Shown here one piece after another: positions 22,133-31,032 of a stretch of DNA of 48,104 bases. The stretch covers positions 1 through 48,104 of the forward strand of contig CADCVR010000087.1 in assembly GCA_902806205.1 (NCBI GenBank). Reading direction: 5' to 3'. The notes under the pieces were generated by a model that was not told where the DNA came from, searched no databases, and saw nothing but the letters and a program-made list of their open reading frames with translations. Each line of letters opens with the position of its first letter. The first letter of the stretch is position 1. Origin of the DNA: an uncultured Solirubrobacteraceae bacterium. Its GTDB lineage: Bacteria > Actinomycetota > Thermoleophilia > Solirubrobacterales > Solirubrobacteraceae. A program made the position numbers and the translations under genes.

Positions 22133-22996
22133 ATGAGTCCGATGACCCCGCGCCAGGCCGCGAGCCTCGTCGTCCTCGCGGCGATCTGGGGCTCCTCGTT
22201 CCTCTTCATCCGCATCGCGGTCGACGAGCTCGGCCCCGCGGTGCTGACCGAGGCCCGCGTGCTGCTGGCCGCCCTGCCGGTCGCTGCCTTCGTCCTGGCG
22301 CGGGGCGGGCGGCTCACGCTCGGCGAGCGCCGGCGCGACTTCCTGGTGCTCGGGACCTTCGCCGCAGCGCTTCCCTTCGGCCTGATCGCGGTGGCCGAGC
22401 TCGAGCTGCCCGCCTCGCTGGCCTCGATCCTCAACGCGACGCCGCCGATCTGGTCGGCGGTCATCGCGGCGCTGCTCTTCGGGGAGCGCTTCACCCCGCG
22501 CCTGGCCGCCGGGCTGGGGCTCGCGCTGGGTGGCGTCGCGCTCGTGGTCGGCCTCGCGCCCGTCGACGTCGACCTGCCGTTCGTCCTGGCGGCGCTCGCC
22601 ATGCTCGTCTCGGGCGCCCTGTACGGCGCGATGGGACTGTTCTCCGCGCGCCGGATGAAGGGGGTGGCGCCCCTGACGCTCGTGGTCGGCCAGCACGCGG
22701 CGGCCGCCCTGGTGCTGGTGCCGGCCGTGGCCCTCGTACCCGTCCGCGAGGCGCCGGACGTGGGGGAGTGGGGCGCGGTGCTCGCACTCGGGCTGATCTG
22801 CACGGCGCTGGCCTTCGTCCTCTACTTCCGGCTGATCGCCGAGGTCGGCGCCACCCGGACGCTCACCGTCACCTTCCTCGTCCCGGTCTTCGGTGTGCTC
22901 TGGGGCGCGGTCTTCCTCGGGGAGGAGCTCCGGCCCGCTCAAGGCCTCGGGGCGCTCGTGCTGCTGGCGGGCGTGTGGCTCGTCGTGCGCCGCTGA
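22133..22996 (+). CDS. EamA/DMT-family transporter
   Basis: A 287-residue membrane protein with ten predicted helices arranged as two EamA repeats (~8-140 and ~150-287). The N-terminal LAAIWGSSFLFIRIAVDELG and the GERFTPRLAAGLGLALGG / GEELRPAQGLGALVLLAGV pair, one per repeat, are typical. Such drug/metabolite transporters often export amino acids or other metabolites; the substrate is not predictable. It lies between metK and priA with no obvious coupling. Confidence 0.88.
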   Translation: MSPMTPRQAASLVVLAAIWGSSFLFIRIAVDELGPAVLTEARVLLAALPVAAFVLARGGRLTLGERRRDFLVLGTFAAALPFGLIAVAELELPASLASILNATPPIWSAVIAALLFGERFTPRLAAGLGLALGGVALVVGLAPVDVDLPFVLAALAMLVSGALYGAMGLFSARRMKGVAPLTLVVGQHAAAALVLVPAVALVPVREAPDVGEWGAVLALGLICTALAFVLYFRLIAEVGATRTLTVTFLVPVFGVLWGAVFLGEELRPAQGLGALVLLAGVWLVVRR

Positions 22997-23113
22997 TCTG
23001 CCGGCGTCGAACGGGCCCGGCGCCGGCGGCCGGTTGTGCCTGGGAGCTTGTTGAAGTTCGCGCGCCCGCCGGAGACCACCTCGCGCGCACCGGCGCGCCG
23101 CCGCGGGCGGGAC

Positions 23114-23119
23114 TACCCT
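23114..23119 (+). promoter_or_regulatory. -10 box TACCCT before priA
   Basis: It ends six bases before an in-frame TTG (23126) and 15 before the GTG (23135), so it limits the possible starts of priA to these two. Confidence 0.45.
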
Positions 23120-23134
23120 GGCCTCTTGCCCGGC

Positions 23135-25237
23135 GTGGTCAAAGTCGAGCCGATCACCACCGCCCGCGTGCTCCGCGGGCCGTTCGACTACTCAGCCCCG
23201 GAGGGCGCCGTGGTGGGGACCCGGCTCATCGTCCCGTTCGGCCGCCGGGACGTGCCCGGCGTGGTCACGGGGCTCGCGCACGACTCCGAGCACGAGCTCG
23301 TCGCGCCGCACCGGGTGCTCGACCCGCCGCTGCCACGCGACCTGGTCGAGCTGGCGTTCTGGCTGGCCGACGAGTACTGCTCCACGCCGGCTCGCGCGCT
23401 GGCGCTGCTGGCCCCGCACCCGGGGCAGCGGGCGAAGACCGCGCTCTACGCCGAGCCGGCGCCCGCCGTCGAGTCGTCGATCGCTCCCGCCCACGGGGGA
23501 CAGCCGACGACGCGACGTGCTGACGGTGCACCGGCCGCGCGGCTCACCGGCGCGCAGCGCGCGCTCCTGGCCTCCCTGCCGCGGTTCTGCGGCCCGGACA
23601 CCGCCGCGCTGCGGCGCCTGGAGGCGCGTGGGCTCGTGCGGATCGCGTCGCGCGTGGTGCGCCGTGCACCCGTCCACCTGACCGTCGGGGCAGAGCGCCC
23701 GCAGCCTGCCCTCAGCTGCGACCAGGACGCGGCGGTCGCGGCGATCGGGAGTGCTGCGCCCGGGGAGGCGCTGCTGCTGCACGGCGTGACGGGCTCGGGG
23801 AAGACCGAGGTGTACCTGCGCGCGGCCGCCGACACGCTCGCCGGCGGGCGGTCGGTCATCGTGCTCGTGCCGGAGATCGGGCTGACGCCGCAGATCGTCG
23901 CGCGGTTCGTCGCCCGCTTCGGTGACACGGTCGCGGTCCTGCACTCGCGCCTGGGGGCGGGGGAGCGCCACGACGAGTGGCTGCGCCTGCGCCGCGGGGA
24001 GGCGCGCATCTGCGTCGGGCCGCGCTCCGCGGTGTTCGCGCCGCTCGACGACCTCGGCCTGGTCGTCGTCGACGAGGAGCACGACGCCTCCTACAAGCAC
24101 GAGGGCGACCCCCGCTACGACGCCCGGCGCGTCGCCGCCTTCCGCGCGCGGCAGGCCGGCGCGGTGCTCGTCGCCGGCTCGGCGACGCCGCGGCCGGAGT
24201 CCTTCTCGCGCCTGCGGCGGATCCGCCTCCCCGCCCGCGTCGACGGCCAGGAGCTGCCGCCCGTCGAGGTCCTCGACATGCGCCGCGCGCCGCGCGCATT
24301 GCACCCGCGGGTCCACGACGCGCTGGCGAGCGCCCGCAAGGCGATCGTCCTGCTCAACCGCCGGGGCTGGTCCAACTTCCTCACCTGCCGGAGCTGCGGC
24401 CGCGCCTGGGAGTGCCCAAACTGCGACGTCACCCTGGTCCTCCACCGCGCCGAGGCGGCCGTCGCCTGCCACCACTGCGGCCACCGCGAGCGCGTGCCGG
24501 GCAGCTGCCCCGACTGCCGGAGCACGTCGATCGCGCGGCACGGCACCGGCACCGAGCGCCTGGCGGACGAGCTGTCCGCCTCCCTGCCGGCCGGCGTGCG
24601 CGTCTTCCGCCTCGACGCGGACGTCGGTCAGGCCGCCGGGGTCCTGCAGGCGTTCGGAACGGCGCGGCAGGGCATCCTCGTCGGGACGCAGATGGTCGCC
24701 AAGGGGCACGACTTCCCGGACGTCGAGCTCGCCGTGGTCGTCGACGCCGACGCGACGCTGCGCTTCCCGGACTTCCGCGCGGAGGAGCGCACGTTCGCCC
24801 TCGTCGCCCAGCTCGCCGGGCGCGCGGGACGCTCGGCCGCGGGCGGCCGCGTGATGGTGCAGACGCTGGCGCCCGGCGCCGAGGCCATCCGGTTCGCCGC
24901 CGCCCACGACGCCGACGGCTTCCTGGCGTCCGAGCTCGAGCGGCGCGAGGCGCTGCGCTACCCGCCGTTCTCGACGCTCATCCGGATCGTCTGCTCGGCG
25001 GGGGAGGTGGGGCCCGCCCTCGCGGCGGCGGAGGCGGTCCGCGACCGTCTCGGCCCCCAGCCCGCGCTGGGGCCCGCCGCGCTGTTCCGCCTGCGTGGAC
25101 GCGAGCGCGCCCAGCTCGTCGTCAAGGCCGCCGACCGGCGCGGCGCCATCGATCGCGTCCGGTCGGCCGTGGAGGCCGTGAGCGCCGACAAGCTTCACCG
25201 CGCCGCGGCGTTCTCGGTCGACGTGGACCCGCAGTAG
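23135..25237 (+). CDS. priA: primosomal replication restart helicase PriA
   Basis: A 700-residue superfamily 2 helicase that reloads the replisome at stalled forks. The N-terminal DNA-binding region (VLRGPFDYSAPEG, then VGTRLIVPFGRRD) is followed by Walker A LLHGVTGSGKTEVYLRA, the DEEH box VVVDEEHDASYKHE, a zinc module of eight cysteines (CRSCGRAWECPNC, CHHCGHRERVPGSCPDC) and the late helicase motifs GTQMVAKGHDFPDV and AQLAGRAGR. Catalytic motifs are complete, unlike the degenerate PriA described in some actinobacteria. The start is at GTG 23135 or TTG 23126, judged from the promoter box; a further upstream start would be transcribed poorly. Confidence 0.93.
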   Translation: MVKVEPITTARVLRGPFDYSAPEGAVVGTRLIVPFGRRDVPGVVTGLAHDSEHELVAPHRVLDPPLPRDLVELAFWLADEYCSTPARALALLAPHPGQRAKTALYAEPAPAVESSIAPAHGGQPTTRRADGAPAARLTGAQRALLASLPRFCGPDTAALRRLEARGLVRIASRVVRRAPVHLTVGAERPQPALSCDQDAAVAAIGSAAPGEALLLHGVTGSGKTEVYLRAAADTLAGGRSVIVLVPEIGLTPQIVARFVARFGDTVAVLHSRLGAGERHDEWLRLRRGEARICVGPRSAVFAPLDDLGLVVVDEEHDASYKHEGDPRYDARRVAAFRARQAGAVLVAGSATPRPESFSRLRRIRLPARVDGQELPPVEVLDMRRAPRALHPRVHDALASARKAIVLLNRRGWSNFLTCRSCGRAWECPNCDVTLVLHRAEAAVACHHCGHRERVPGSCPDCRSTSIARHGTGTERLADELSASLPAGVRVFRLDADVGQAAGVLQAFGTARQGILVGTQMVAKGHDFPDVELAVVVDADATLRFPDFRAEERTFALVAQLAGRAGRSAAGGRVMVQTLAPGAEAIRFAAAHDADGFLASELERREALRYPPFSTLIRIVCSAGEVGPALAAAEAVRDRLGPQPALGPAALFRLRGRERAQLVVKAADRRGAIDRVRSAVEAVSADKLHRAAAFSVDVDPQ

Positions 25238-25256
25238 GAGGGCGGACACTCGCGGC

Positions 25257-25262
25257 TACTCT
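25257..25262 (+). promoter_or_regulatory. -10 box TACTCT before def
   Basis: It ends nine bases before the def ATG; probable near-leaderless promoter for def-fmt. Confidence 0.5.
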
Positions 25263-25271
25263 GGACCCCGG

Positions 25272-25901
25272 ATGAGCGACCAGGCCGAAGCCACCCAAGA
25301 GCGCTCGACGCCCGAGAACGTCGAGGGGGAGACGCCGCGCCCGCGACCGCTCCCGCCCGAGGTCGCCGCGCGCCGCGACGCCGCGCTCAAGCAGGTCCGG
25401 CGCTACGGCGACCCCGTGCTCAAGACCAAGGCGATCGCGATCACCCGCTTCGACGACGAGCTGCGCGCGGAGGTCCAGCGGATGGGCCAGCTCATGGACG
25501 AGGCGCTCGGCATCGGCCTCGCCGCGCCCCAGGTGGGCATCTCCCACCGGCTGGTGATCTACCGCGTCGTGCACGGCGGCCCCTTGAGCGTGCTCGTCAA
25601 CCCCGTCCTCGAGTGGTCCTCCAAGGAGGACGAGTGGATGGAGGAGGGCTGCCTCAGCCTGCCTGCGGTCCACGTGGATGTCGAGCGGCCCGTGCACGTG
25701 CGCGTCGTCGCCCAGGACCCCTACGGCGCCGAGCAGACGATCGAGGCGTCGGGCCTGGAGGCGCGGGTCATCCAGCACGAGATGGACCATCTCGACGGCG
25801 TCCTGATCCTGGACCGCACGCCGCGCGGGCAGCGCAAGGAGGCCATGCGTGCGTTGCGTGAGGCCCTCGCCGCTCCCGCCGCCCCCGTCGCCCCCGTGTG
25901 A
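25272..25901 (+). CDS. def: peptide deformylase
   Basis: A 209-residue metalloenzyme that removes the formyl group from nascent proteins. All three motifs are present: GIGLAAPQVGI, EEGCLSLPAV (metal Cys) and QHEMDHLDGVL (two metal His and the catalytic Glu). The first ~35 residues are a charged, Pro-rich extension absent from many deformylases. Its stop overlaps the fmt start, linking the enzymes that remove and add the formyl group. Confidence 0.95.
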   Translation: MSDQAEATQERSTPENVEGETPRPRPLPPEVAARRDAALKQVRRYGDPVLKTKAIAITRFDDELRAEVQRMGQLMDEALGIGLAAPQVGISHRLVIYRVVHGGPLSVLVNPVLEWSSKEDEWMEEGCLSLPAVHVDVERPVHVRVVAQDPYGAEQTIEASGLEARVIQHEMDHLDGVLILDRTPRGQRKEAMRALREALAAPAAPVAPV

Positions 25902-26731
25902 GGGTCGCCTACCTCGGGACTTCAGCCTTCGCGGCGGGAATCCTCGTCCGGTTGGCCGACAGCCCGCATCGTCCGGTCCTCGTCGTCACGCGCCCCGACC
26001 GGCCCGCGGGCCGCGGGCGCCGGCTCACCTGCCCACCGGTCGCCGACGCCGCCCGCGAGCTCGGCCTGGAGCTCGAGCAGCCCGCGTCGGTCAACGACCC
26101 CGAGGCGGTCGAGCGGATCGCCGCGGCCGCGCCCGACGTGGTCGTGGTGTGCGCGTTCGGGGCGTTGATCAAGGAGCCGCTGCTCTCCGCGCATCCGATC
26201 CTCAACGTCCACCCGTCGCTGCTGCCGCGCTGGCGCGGGGCGGCGCCCGTGGAGCGCGCCATCATGGCCGGTGATCTCGAGACCGGCGTCTGCATCATGC
26301 GCCTGACCGCGGGCCTGGACGCGGGGCCGGTCTGCCTGCGCGGCGTCGAGCCGATCGCCCCCGGCGATACGTACGGGACGCTCGCCGCGCGCCTGGAACG
26401 GCTCGGTGCCGACCTCCTGCTCCGCGCGCTCGACGCCGGCCCGGCGGGCTGGGCGTGGGAGGAGCAGCCCGACCAGGGCGTGACCTACGCGGACAAGATC
26501 GGCCCGGAGGACCGGACGCTCGACGCGGCGGCGAGCGCCGTGGAGCAGGAGCGCGTCGTCCGCGCGCTCGCACCGCACATCGGCGCCCGGGTGGCGCGGG
26601 AGGACGGCTCGTTCCTCGGCGTGCGGCGCGCGCGCGTCGGAGCGGACGGGACGCTCGAGCTCCTCGAGGTGCAGCCCCCGGGTGGCCGCTGGATGCCGGT
26701 CGCGGACTATGCGCGCGGTCGGATAGGGTGA
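25898..26731 (+). CDS. fmt: methionyl-tRNA formyltransferase
   Basis: A 277-residue enzyme that formylates initiator Met-tRNA with 10-formyltetrahydrofolate. It has VAYLGTSAFAAGILVRLADS at the start, NVHPSLLPRWRGAAPVERAI with the catalytic Asn-His pair, and TGVCIMRLTAGLDAGPV. The C-terminal tRNA-binding domain is shorter than usual (family about 310 residues), but its core (AREDGSFLGVRRARVGADG) is visible. The GTG start overlaps the def stop codon. Confidence 0.94.
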   Translation: MRVAYLGTSAFAAGILVRLADSPHRPVLVVTRPDRPAGRGRRLTCPPVADAARELGLELEQPASVNDPEAVERIAAAAPDVVVVCAFGALIKEPLLSAHPILNVHPSLLPRWRGAAPVERAIMAGDLETGVCIMRLTAGLDAGPVCLRGVEPIAPGDTYGTLAARLERLGADLLLRALDAGPAGWAWEEQPDQGVTYADKIGPEDRTLDAAASAVEQERVVRALAPHIGARVAREDGSFLGVRRARVGADGTLELLEVQPPGGRWMPVADYARGRIG

Positions 26732-26877
26732 CCGGGAGGCGGCGCTCCAGGGCGCTCGCCTCGTATATCCGTCCACCCGCGCGGTCGTAGCGCACGACTT
26801 CGTGGGGATCGATACGTTCCCTCCGACGCGCCGGTTCTGCCGGCGAGACCGCCCGACCCCGTCTGAGCAGGAGAGCC

Positions 26878-28404
26878 ATGCACCGCCGCCTAACCCCCGT
26901 CATCTTCGTCATCGCCGGCCTCGCGGCCGTCGCCGGGCCGGCCACGGCGCAAGCGGCGCCGGTCACGTTCACGTGCGAGGGGTCCGCCCTGCGCGGCACC
27001 GTTCTCGGACAGCCTCTCGAGCCGAGCGTCTTCGGCCGTGGCCAGGAGTGCAGGACCGGACAGACCGTCCCGTCCATCACGCTCCCGGGTCTGCTCAGGG
27101 CGGACGTCCTGATCGCCGCCGGCCAGAAGAACAACGACGCGATGAAGCCCTCCGCGACGGGCGTCGGGGGCCTGGCGGGCGCCCGGCTCATGCTGCTGCC
27201 CGACACGCCGCTTCCCCTCCCGACCGATCAGATCCTCGCGAACATCGATGCCGTCCCGCCGATCTCGCTGCCGGGTCTGGTGACCGTCGACATCCGCGAG
27301 GCGCTCAGGGCGCTGATCCCGCTGCCGCAGGCCAACCTGCTCTCCGTCGGGGTGCTGAGCTCGGTCGCCGGCGCCAGCTGCGACGGGACGACCACCACGC
27401 CGAAGTTCGCGGGTGTCTCGTCGATCACGGGCCTGAGCGTGCTCGGCAGGGCGATCGACGTCGACACGCCTCTGCAGGACAACATCAACCTGTTCGACAC
27501 GGCGAGCATCAGACCCTCGGACATCGACATCTCGAAGCTGAACGCCACCGGTCCGCTGGGTGTCTCCGTGCCCCTCACCCAGACGTTGCAGGACGCGCTC
27601 CGGCCGATCCTCGCCGGACTGCCGCCCATCGAGATCCCGCCGGCCCTCGCCCAGGTGAAGATCTCGACCAGGGAGCAGGTGAGGGACGCGACCTCGCTGA
27701 CCCAGCGGGCGCTGCGCCTCCAGGTCTCGCTGGCCGGTCAGTCCCTGCTCGACCTTGTCGTCGGCGAGGGGAAGGTCTCGGCGGTCGGCGACTGCCCGGT
27801 GGCCGCCGCCGACGAGCCGGCCGAGCTGCAGTGCACCGACCGCAAGCTCGTGCTGCTCGACGTCTTCGAGGAGCGTGGCCGCGTGCGGCTGCGCGGCGCG
27901 GCCGACCGTGACCTGGTCGGCAAGACCGTGCTGATGAAGTACCGCGCCGACGGGAACCGCGTCGTCGCACGTGCGAAGGTCCGCAACAACGGCTCCTTCG
28001 TGACCACGGCGCCCCTGCCTCGCGCGAGCGTCCGCAACACGAACCTCTCCCGCTACACCGCGACCAACGGCAAGGAGCGCTCGCTGCCGCTCAAGCTCGT
28101 CCGGCGAATGCGAACGTCGTCGGTGCAGCCCGCGAACGGGTTCGTGACGATCCGCGGTCGCATCACCCTGCCGCTGGCCAAGCCGGCCCAGGAGATCCGC
28201 CTGGTCCGTCGCGTCGCGTGCGGCAAGGCGCAGGTCATCAAGCGCTTCAAGGCGAAGTCCGACGGCACGTTCGCCGTGCGGGTCAAGGGGTCGACGCGGC
28301 CGGCGGTCTACCGCGCGACGACGCGCGTGCGCAAGAACACGACCAACCCGAAGACCTACCCGACGTTCACGCTGCCGCGCGGCATCGACCTCGATCGCCG
28401 CTAG
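26878..28404 (+). CDS. secreted protein with repeated beta-rich domains, unknown function
   Basis: A 508-residue protein with a clear signal peptide (VIFVIAGLAAVAGPATAQA, cleavage near AQA-AP). Residues ~27-290 are rich in Leu, Pro and Gly with recurring LPGL and LPP motifs. The segment VSSITGLSVLGRAIDVD resembles the domain of choice-of-anchor P surface proteins. Residues ~310-505 form two beta-rich, basic modules ending in PKTYPTFTLPRG. Four cysteines could form disulfides. AGGAG precedes the ATG. It interrupts the common fmt-rsmB order and has no evident link to translation. Confidence 0.75.
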   Translation: MHRRLTPVIFVIAGLAAVAGPATAQAAPVTFTCEGSALRGTVLGQPLEPSVFGRGQECRTGQTVPSITLPGLLRADVLIAAGQKNNDAMKPSATGVGGLAGARLMLLPDTPLPLPTDQILANIDAVPPISLPGLVTVDIREALRALIPLPQANLLSVGVLSSVAGASCDGTTTTPKFAGVSSITGLSVLGRAIDVDTPLQDNINLFDTASIRPSDIDISKLNATGPLGVSVPLTQTLQDALRPILAGLPPIEIPPALAQVKISTREQVRDATSLTQRALRLQVSLAGQSLLDLVVGEGKVSAVGDCPVAAADEPAELQCTDRKLVLLDVFEERGRVRLRGAADRDLVGKTVLMKYRADGNRVVARAKVRNNGSFVTTAPLPRASVRNTNLSRYTATNGKERSLPLKLVRRMRTSSVQPANGFVTIRGRITLPLAKPAQEIRLVRRVACGKAQVIKRFKAKSDGTFAVRVKGSTRPAVYRATTRVRKNTTNPKTYPTFTLPRGIDLDRR

Positions 28405-28415
28405 GTCGACGGGCC

Positions 28416-28421
28416 TAGGCT
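28416..28421 (+). promoter_or_regulatory. -10 box TAGGCT before rsmB
   Basis: It ends nine bases before the rsmB ATG, consistent with a separate near-leaderless transcript after the inserted secreted-protein gene. Confidence 0.5.
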
Positions 28422-28430
28422 GACGGGCGG

Positions 28431-29627
28431 ATGCCGCCCGTCAGCCCCGCCCGTACCGCTGCCTTCGCCGTCGTCCGCCGCGTCTTCGAGTCCGGCGCCT
28501 ACGCCGATCGGGCGTTGCGCGCAGAGCTCGAGCGCCTGGAGGATCCGCGCGACCGCGCGCTGGCCAAGCGCCTCGCGTTCGGGACGGTGCAGCGCAAGGG
28601 CACGCTGGAATGGGTGGTCGGACGGCTGACCAGCGGGCACCTCGAGCATCAGGTCCGCGCCGCGCTCTGGCTGGGGCTCTACGAGCTGCTCTTCTCCGGC
28701 GCCGGCCAGCACGCCGCCGTCAGCGCCGCGGTCGAGCTGGCCAAGCCCAGTCCGGGCCACAAGGTCGTCAACGCCGTCTTGCGGCGCGTTGCCCGCGAGG
28801 GCGTCGAGTTGCCCGACGACGTGCACCCGGCGGGCGCCGCCGTCCGCCACTCCCATCCCGAGTGGATCGTGCGGCTCTGGTGGAAGGCGCTCGGCGCCGA
28901 GGAGACGCGGCGGCTGCTGGCGGCCGACAACGAGCCGGCCGAGTCGGTGCTGCGGATCAACCCGCTCGTGCCCTTCGACGAGGCCGAGCTGCCGCCGGGC
29001 CGCCGCGAGGGCGACGCGCTCGTCCTCGACGCCCCCTTCGACGTCGCCGGCTCGGAGCTCTTCGCCCGCGGGGCGATCACGCCGCAGTCGCGCGCCGCGC
29101 AGCGCGTGAGTGTCGTGGTCGATCCGCAGCCCGGCGAGCGGGTCCTCGACCTGTGCGCCGCGCCCGGGGGCAAGACGACGCACCTCGCCGCACTGATGGG
29201 CGGCGAGGGAACCGTCGTGGCGGTCGAGCGTCATGCGGGCCGCGCGTCGGCGCTCGAGACCACCGCGAAGCGGATGGGGGCGCACAACGTCGTGGTCGTC
29301 CTGGGCGACGCGGGCGCAGAGCTCGGCCACCACGCGCTCCGTCAGCCCTTCGACCGCGTGCTCGTCGACCCGCCGTGCTCCGGCCTGGGCACCCTGCGCT
29401 CGAACCCGGACCTGCGCTGGCGGATGACTCCGGAGACCGTCGAGCGCCTGATCGTGGAGCAGGACAAGCTCGTGGCCGCGGCCCGCGCCCGCCTGCGACC
29501 CGGCGGGGCGCTCGTCTACTCCACCTGCACGATCAACCCGGAGGAGGAGCGGGTGCGCGGCGCCGAGCGCGAGCAGACGTACCCCCACCGTGACGGCACC
29601 GACGGGTTCTACACTGCGCGGGAGTGA
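28431..29627 (+). CDS. rsmB: 16S rRNA (cytosine-5)-methyltransferase RsmB (Sun/Fmu)
   Basis: A 398-residue RNA methyltransferase expected to methylate C967 of 16S rRNA. An N-terminal NusB-like RNA-binding domain (~5-130) precedes the Rossmann domain. The SAM site is VLDLCAAPGGKTTHLAAL. The two functional cysteines lie in VDPPCSGLGTLRSNPDLRW and LVYSTCTINPEE. The C-terminus is short compared with typical 430-residue forms. Its stop overlaps the GTG of the next zinc-ribbon gene. Confidence 0.94.
   Translation: MPPVSPARTAAFAVVRRVFESGAYADRALRAELERLEDPRDRALAKRLAFGTVQRKGTLEWVVGRLTSGHLEHQVRAALWLGLYELLFSGAGQHAAVSAAVELAKPSPGHKVVNAVLRRVAREGVELPDDVHPAGAAVRHSHPEWIVRLWWKALGAEETRRLLAADNEPAESVLRINPLVPFDEAELPPGRREGDALVLDAPFDVAGSELFARGAITPQSRAAQRVSVVVDPQPGERVLDLCAAPGGKTTHLAALMGGEGTVVAVERHAGRASALETTAKRMGAHNVVVVLGDAGAELGHHALRQPFDRVLVDPPCSGLGTLRSNPDLRWRMTPETVERLIVEQDKLVAAARARLRPGGALVYSTCTINPEEERVRGAEREQTYPHRDGTDGFYTARE
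29610..29615 (+). promoter_or_regulatory. -10 box TACACT before the zinc-ribbon gene
   Basis: It lies within the 3' end of rsmB, eight bases before the GTG at 29624. Confidence 0.4.
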
Positions 29628-29848
29628 CCGCCGAGGCGAACCTCGGGCCCGTCTGTCCGAGCTGCAACGAGCCCTGGCTTCGCCCGTCGACGCTGCCCGG
29701 ACGGTACCGCTGCGTCTTCTGCCTGCACCGCTTCGAGCTGCGCTCGGTCTGCCCCGACTGCGGCGAGCACGGGACGATCGTGCGCATGTCCGAATCGAAG
29801 GTGATGACCTGCAACCACTGCGGCGGCTCACTGCTCGCCGAGTGCTAA
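29624..29848 (+). CDS. small double zinc-ribbon protein
   Basis: A 74-residue protein with four CxxC knuckles (CPSC, CVFC, CPDC, CNHC), spaced as two zinc ribbons; YfgJ-like proteins have a comparable layout. It probably binds two zinc ions; a nucleic-acid or protein partner is unknown. The GTG start overlaps the rsmB stop (GTGA) and the gene ends 17 bp before rpe, so the three may be co-expressed. Confidence 0.75.
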   Translation: MTAEANLGPVCPSCNEPWLRPSTLPGRYRCVFCLHRFELRSVCPDCGEHGTIVRMSESKVMTCNHCGGSLLAEC

Positions 29849-29865
29849 AGCGTTAGAACTCACGT

Positions 29866-30510
29866 ATGCCCGCGCCCCGGATCGCTCCCAGCATTCTCTC
29901 CGCCGACTTCGGCCGCGTGCGTGAGCAGGTCCGTGAGATCGTCGACGCGGGGGCCTCGGTCGTCCACATCGATGTCATGGACGGCCACTTCGTCCCGCCG
30001 CTGAGCATGGGGCCCCCGGTGGTCAGCGCCCTGCGCGAGCTCGACGTCCTGCTCGACGTGCACCTCATGATCGATCATCCCGAGCGCCAGATCGCCGACT
30101 TCGTCAAGGCCGGCGCGAACCAGATCACGATCCACGCCGAGGCCACGCCGCACGTCCACTACACGCTCGCGGCGATCCGCGACGCGGGATGCCTCGCCGG
30201 GCTGGCGCTCAACCCGGGCACGCCGGTCGGCGCGCTCGAGGGCATCGAGCTCGACTGCGCGCTGGTCATGACCGTCAACCCCGGCTGGGGCGGGCAGAAG
30301 TTCATCCCGACGTCGCTGGAGAAGGTCCGCCGCGTGCGCGAGCTCATCGGCCCCGACGCCGACCTCGAGGTCGACGGCGGCGTCGACGCCTCGACCGCCG
30401 GGCCGTGCGCCGAGGCGGGGGCGACGCTCTTCGTGGCCGGCTCGGCGATCTTCGGCACCGACGATCCCGTCGCGGCGTACGCGGAGATCGCCGCCGCCGC
30501 AGGGGCCTGA
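29866..30510 (+). CDS. rpe: ribulose-phosphate 3-epimerase
   Basis: A 214-residue TIM-barrel enzyme that interconverts ribulose 5-phosphate and xylulose 5-phosphate in the pentose phosphate pathway. Recognised by APSILSADFGRVREQV, VVHIDVMDGHFVPPLSMGP, DVHLMIDHPERQIADF, MTVNPGWGGQKFIP and LEVDGGVDASTAG. The catalytic Asp pair and metal-binding His residues are all present and length is typical. TAGAAC, six bases before the ATG, may serve as -10. Confidence 0.96.
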   Translation: MPAPRIAPSILSADFGRVREQVREIVDAGASVVHIDVMDGHFVPPLSMGPPVVSALRELDVLLDVHLMIDHPERQIADFVKAGANQITIHAEATPHVHYTLAAIRDAGCLAGLALNPGTPVGALEGIELDCALVMTVNPGWGGQKFIPTSLEKVRRVRELIGPDADLEVDGGVDASTAGPCAEAGATLFVAGSAIFGTDDPVAAYAEIAAAAGA

Positions 30511-30584
30511 CAGCCACGGTCGCAAGGTGCTGCAGCGCGTCGCCGGTCAAGCGGCTGCGAGGGACGACGTCCGAGCGCTGCCGC

Positions 30585-30899
30585 TCAGCCGGCGCTCCGG
30601 ATCACGAGCCCCGGTGCCGAGACGACGACCCTGACGCGCGCGGGGCGCGAGGGCGTCGCGAGCGAGAGGAAGTCGCGCACCGCCCCCGCGTGGGCGCAGA
30701 CGGGGCAGCTCATCGCCTCCGACGGCGAGAGGGCGCGGCCGCCGGGACTCACGGGCGCGTCGCACTCCGGGCAGGCCAGCGTGCCCATGGCGACGACGGT
30801 CGCGCGCGTCGCCCGCCGCTCCTCCGCCGAACCGCTCATGCGGCCCACGGGCTCCCCCGGGACGCCTTCTGCGCCCGCTCCGTTGCGATGGAGGCTCAC
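30585..30899 (-). CDS. small zinc-ribbon protein, unknown
   Basis: About 104 residues, with four cysteines in two CxxC pairs (GTLACPECDAPVSPGG, then MSCPVCAHAGAVRDFLSL) that would bind one zinc. The C-terminal strand PARVRVVVSAPGLVIRSAG follows. No family is recognised. The GTG at 30899 is preferred to a GTG 18 bases further out because TACACT lies seven bases before it on the minus strand. The gene is convergent with rpe. Confidence 0.65.
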   Translation of the reverse strand: MSLHRNGAGAEGVPGEPVGRMSGSAEERRATRATVVAMGTLACPECDAPVSPGGRALSPSEAMSCPVCAHAGAVRDFLSLATPSRPARVRVVVSAPGLVIRSAG

Positions 30900-30906
30900 C
30901 CCGACG

Positions 30907-30912
30907 AGTGTA
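30907..30912 (-). promoter_or_regulatory. -10 box TACACT (minus strand) for the zinc-ribbon gene
   Basis: It ends seven bases before the GTG at 30899, repeating the leaderless pattern on the minus strand. Confidence 0.45.
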
Positions 30913-31032
30913 GGCACGACTGGTGAAGAGGGGGCCGAACTCCAGCGTGGCCGCGCCAGGGTGGTCAGGCCTTACGGCGCTAGGGCGACCGCCACTTCAA
31001 CCCGAATGCGGTGCACGTCAGGATGAGCGCGC

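Noticed and set aside
20891-22942. 683-codon minus-strand open frame over metK and the EamA gene
   Set aside because: It lies opposite two well-recognised genes and has the Arg/Gly/Asp composition of an antisense frame.
22123-23523. 466-codon plus-strand open frame overlapping the transporter and priA
   Set aside because: It is an out-of-frame reading of two real genes.
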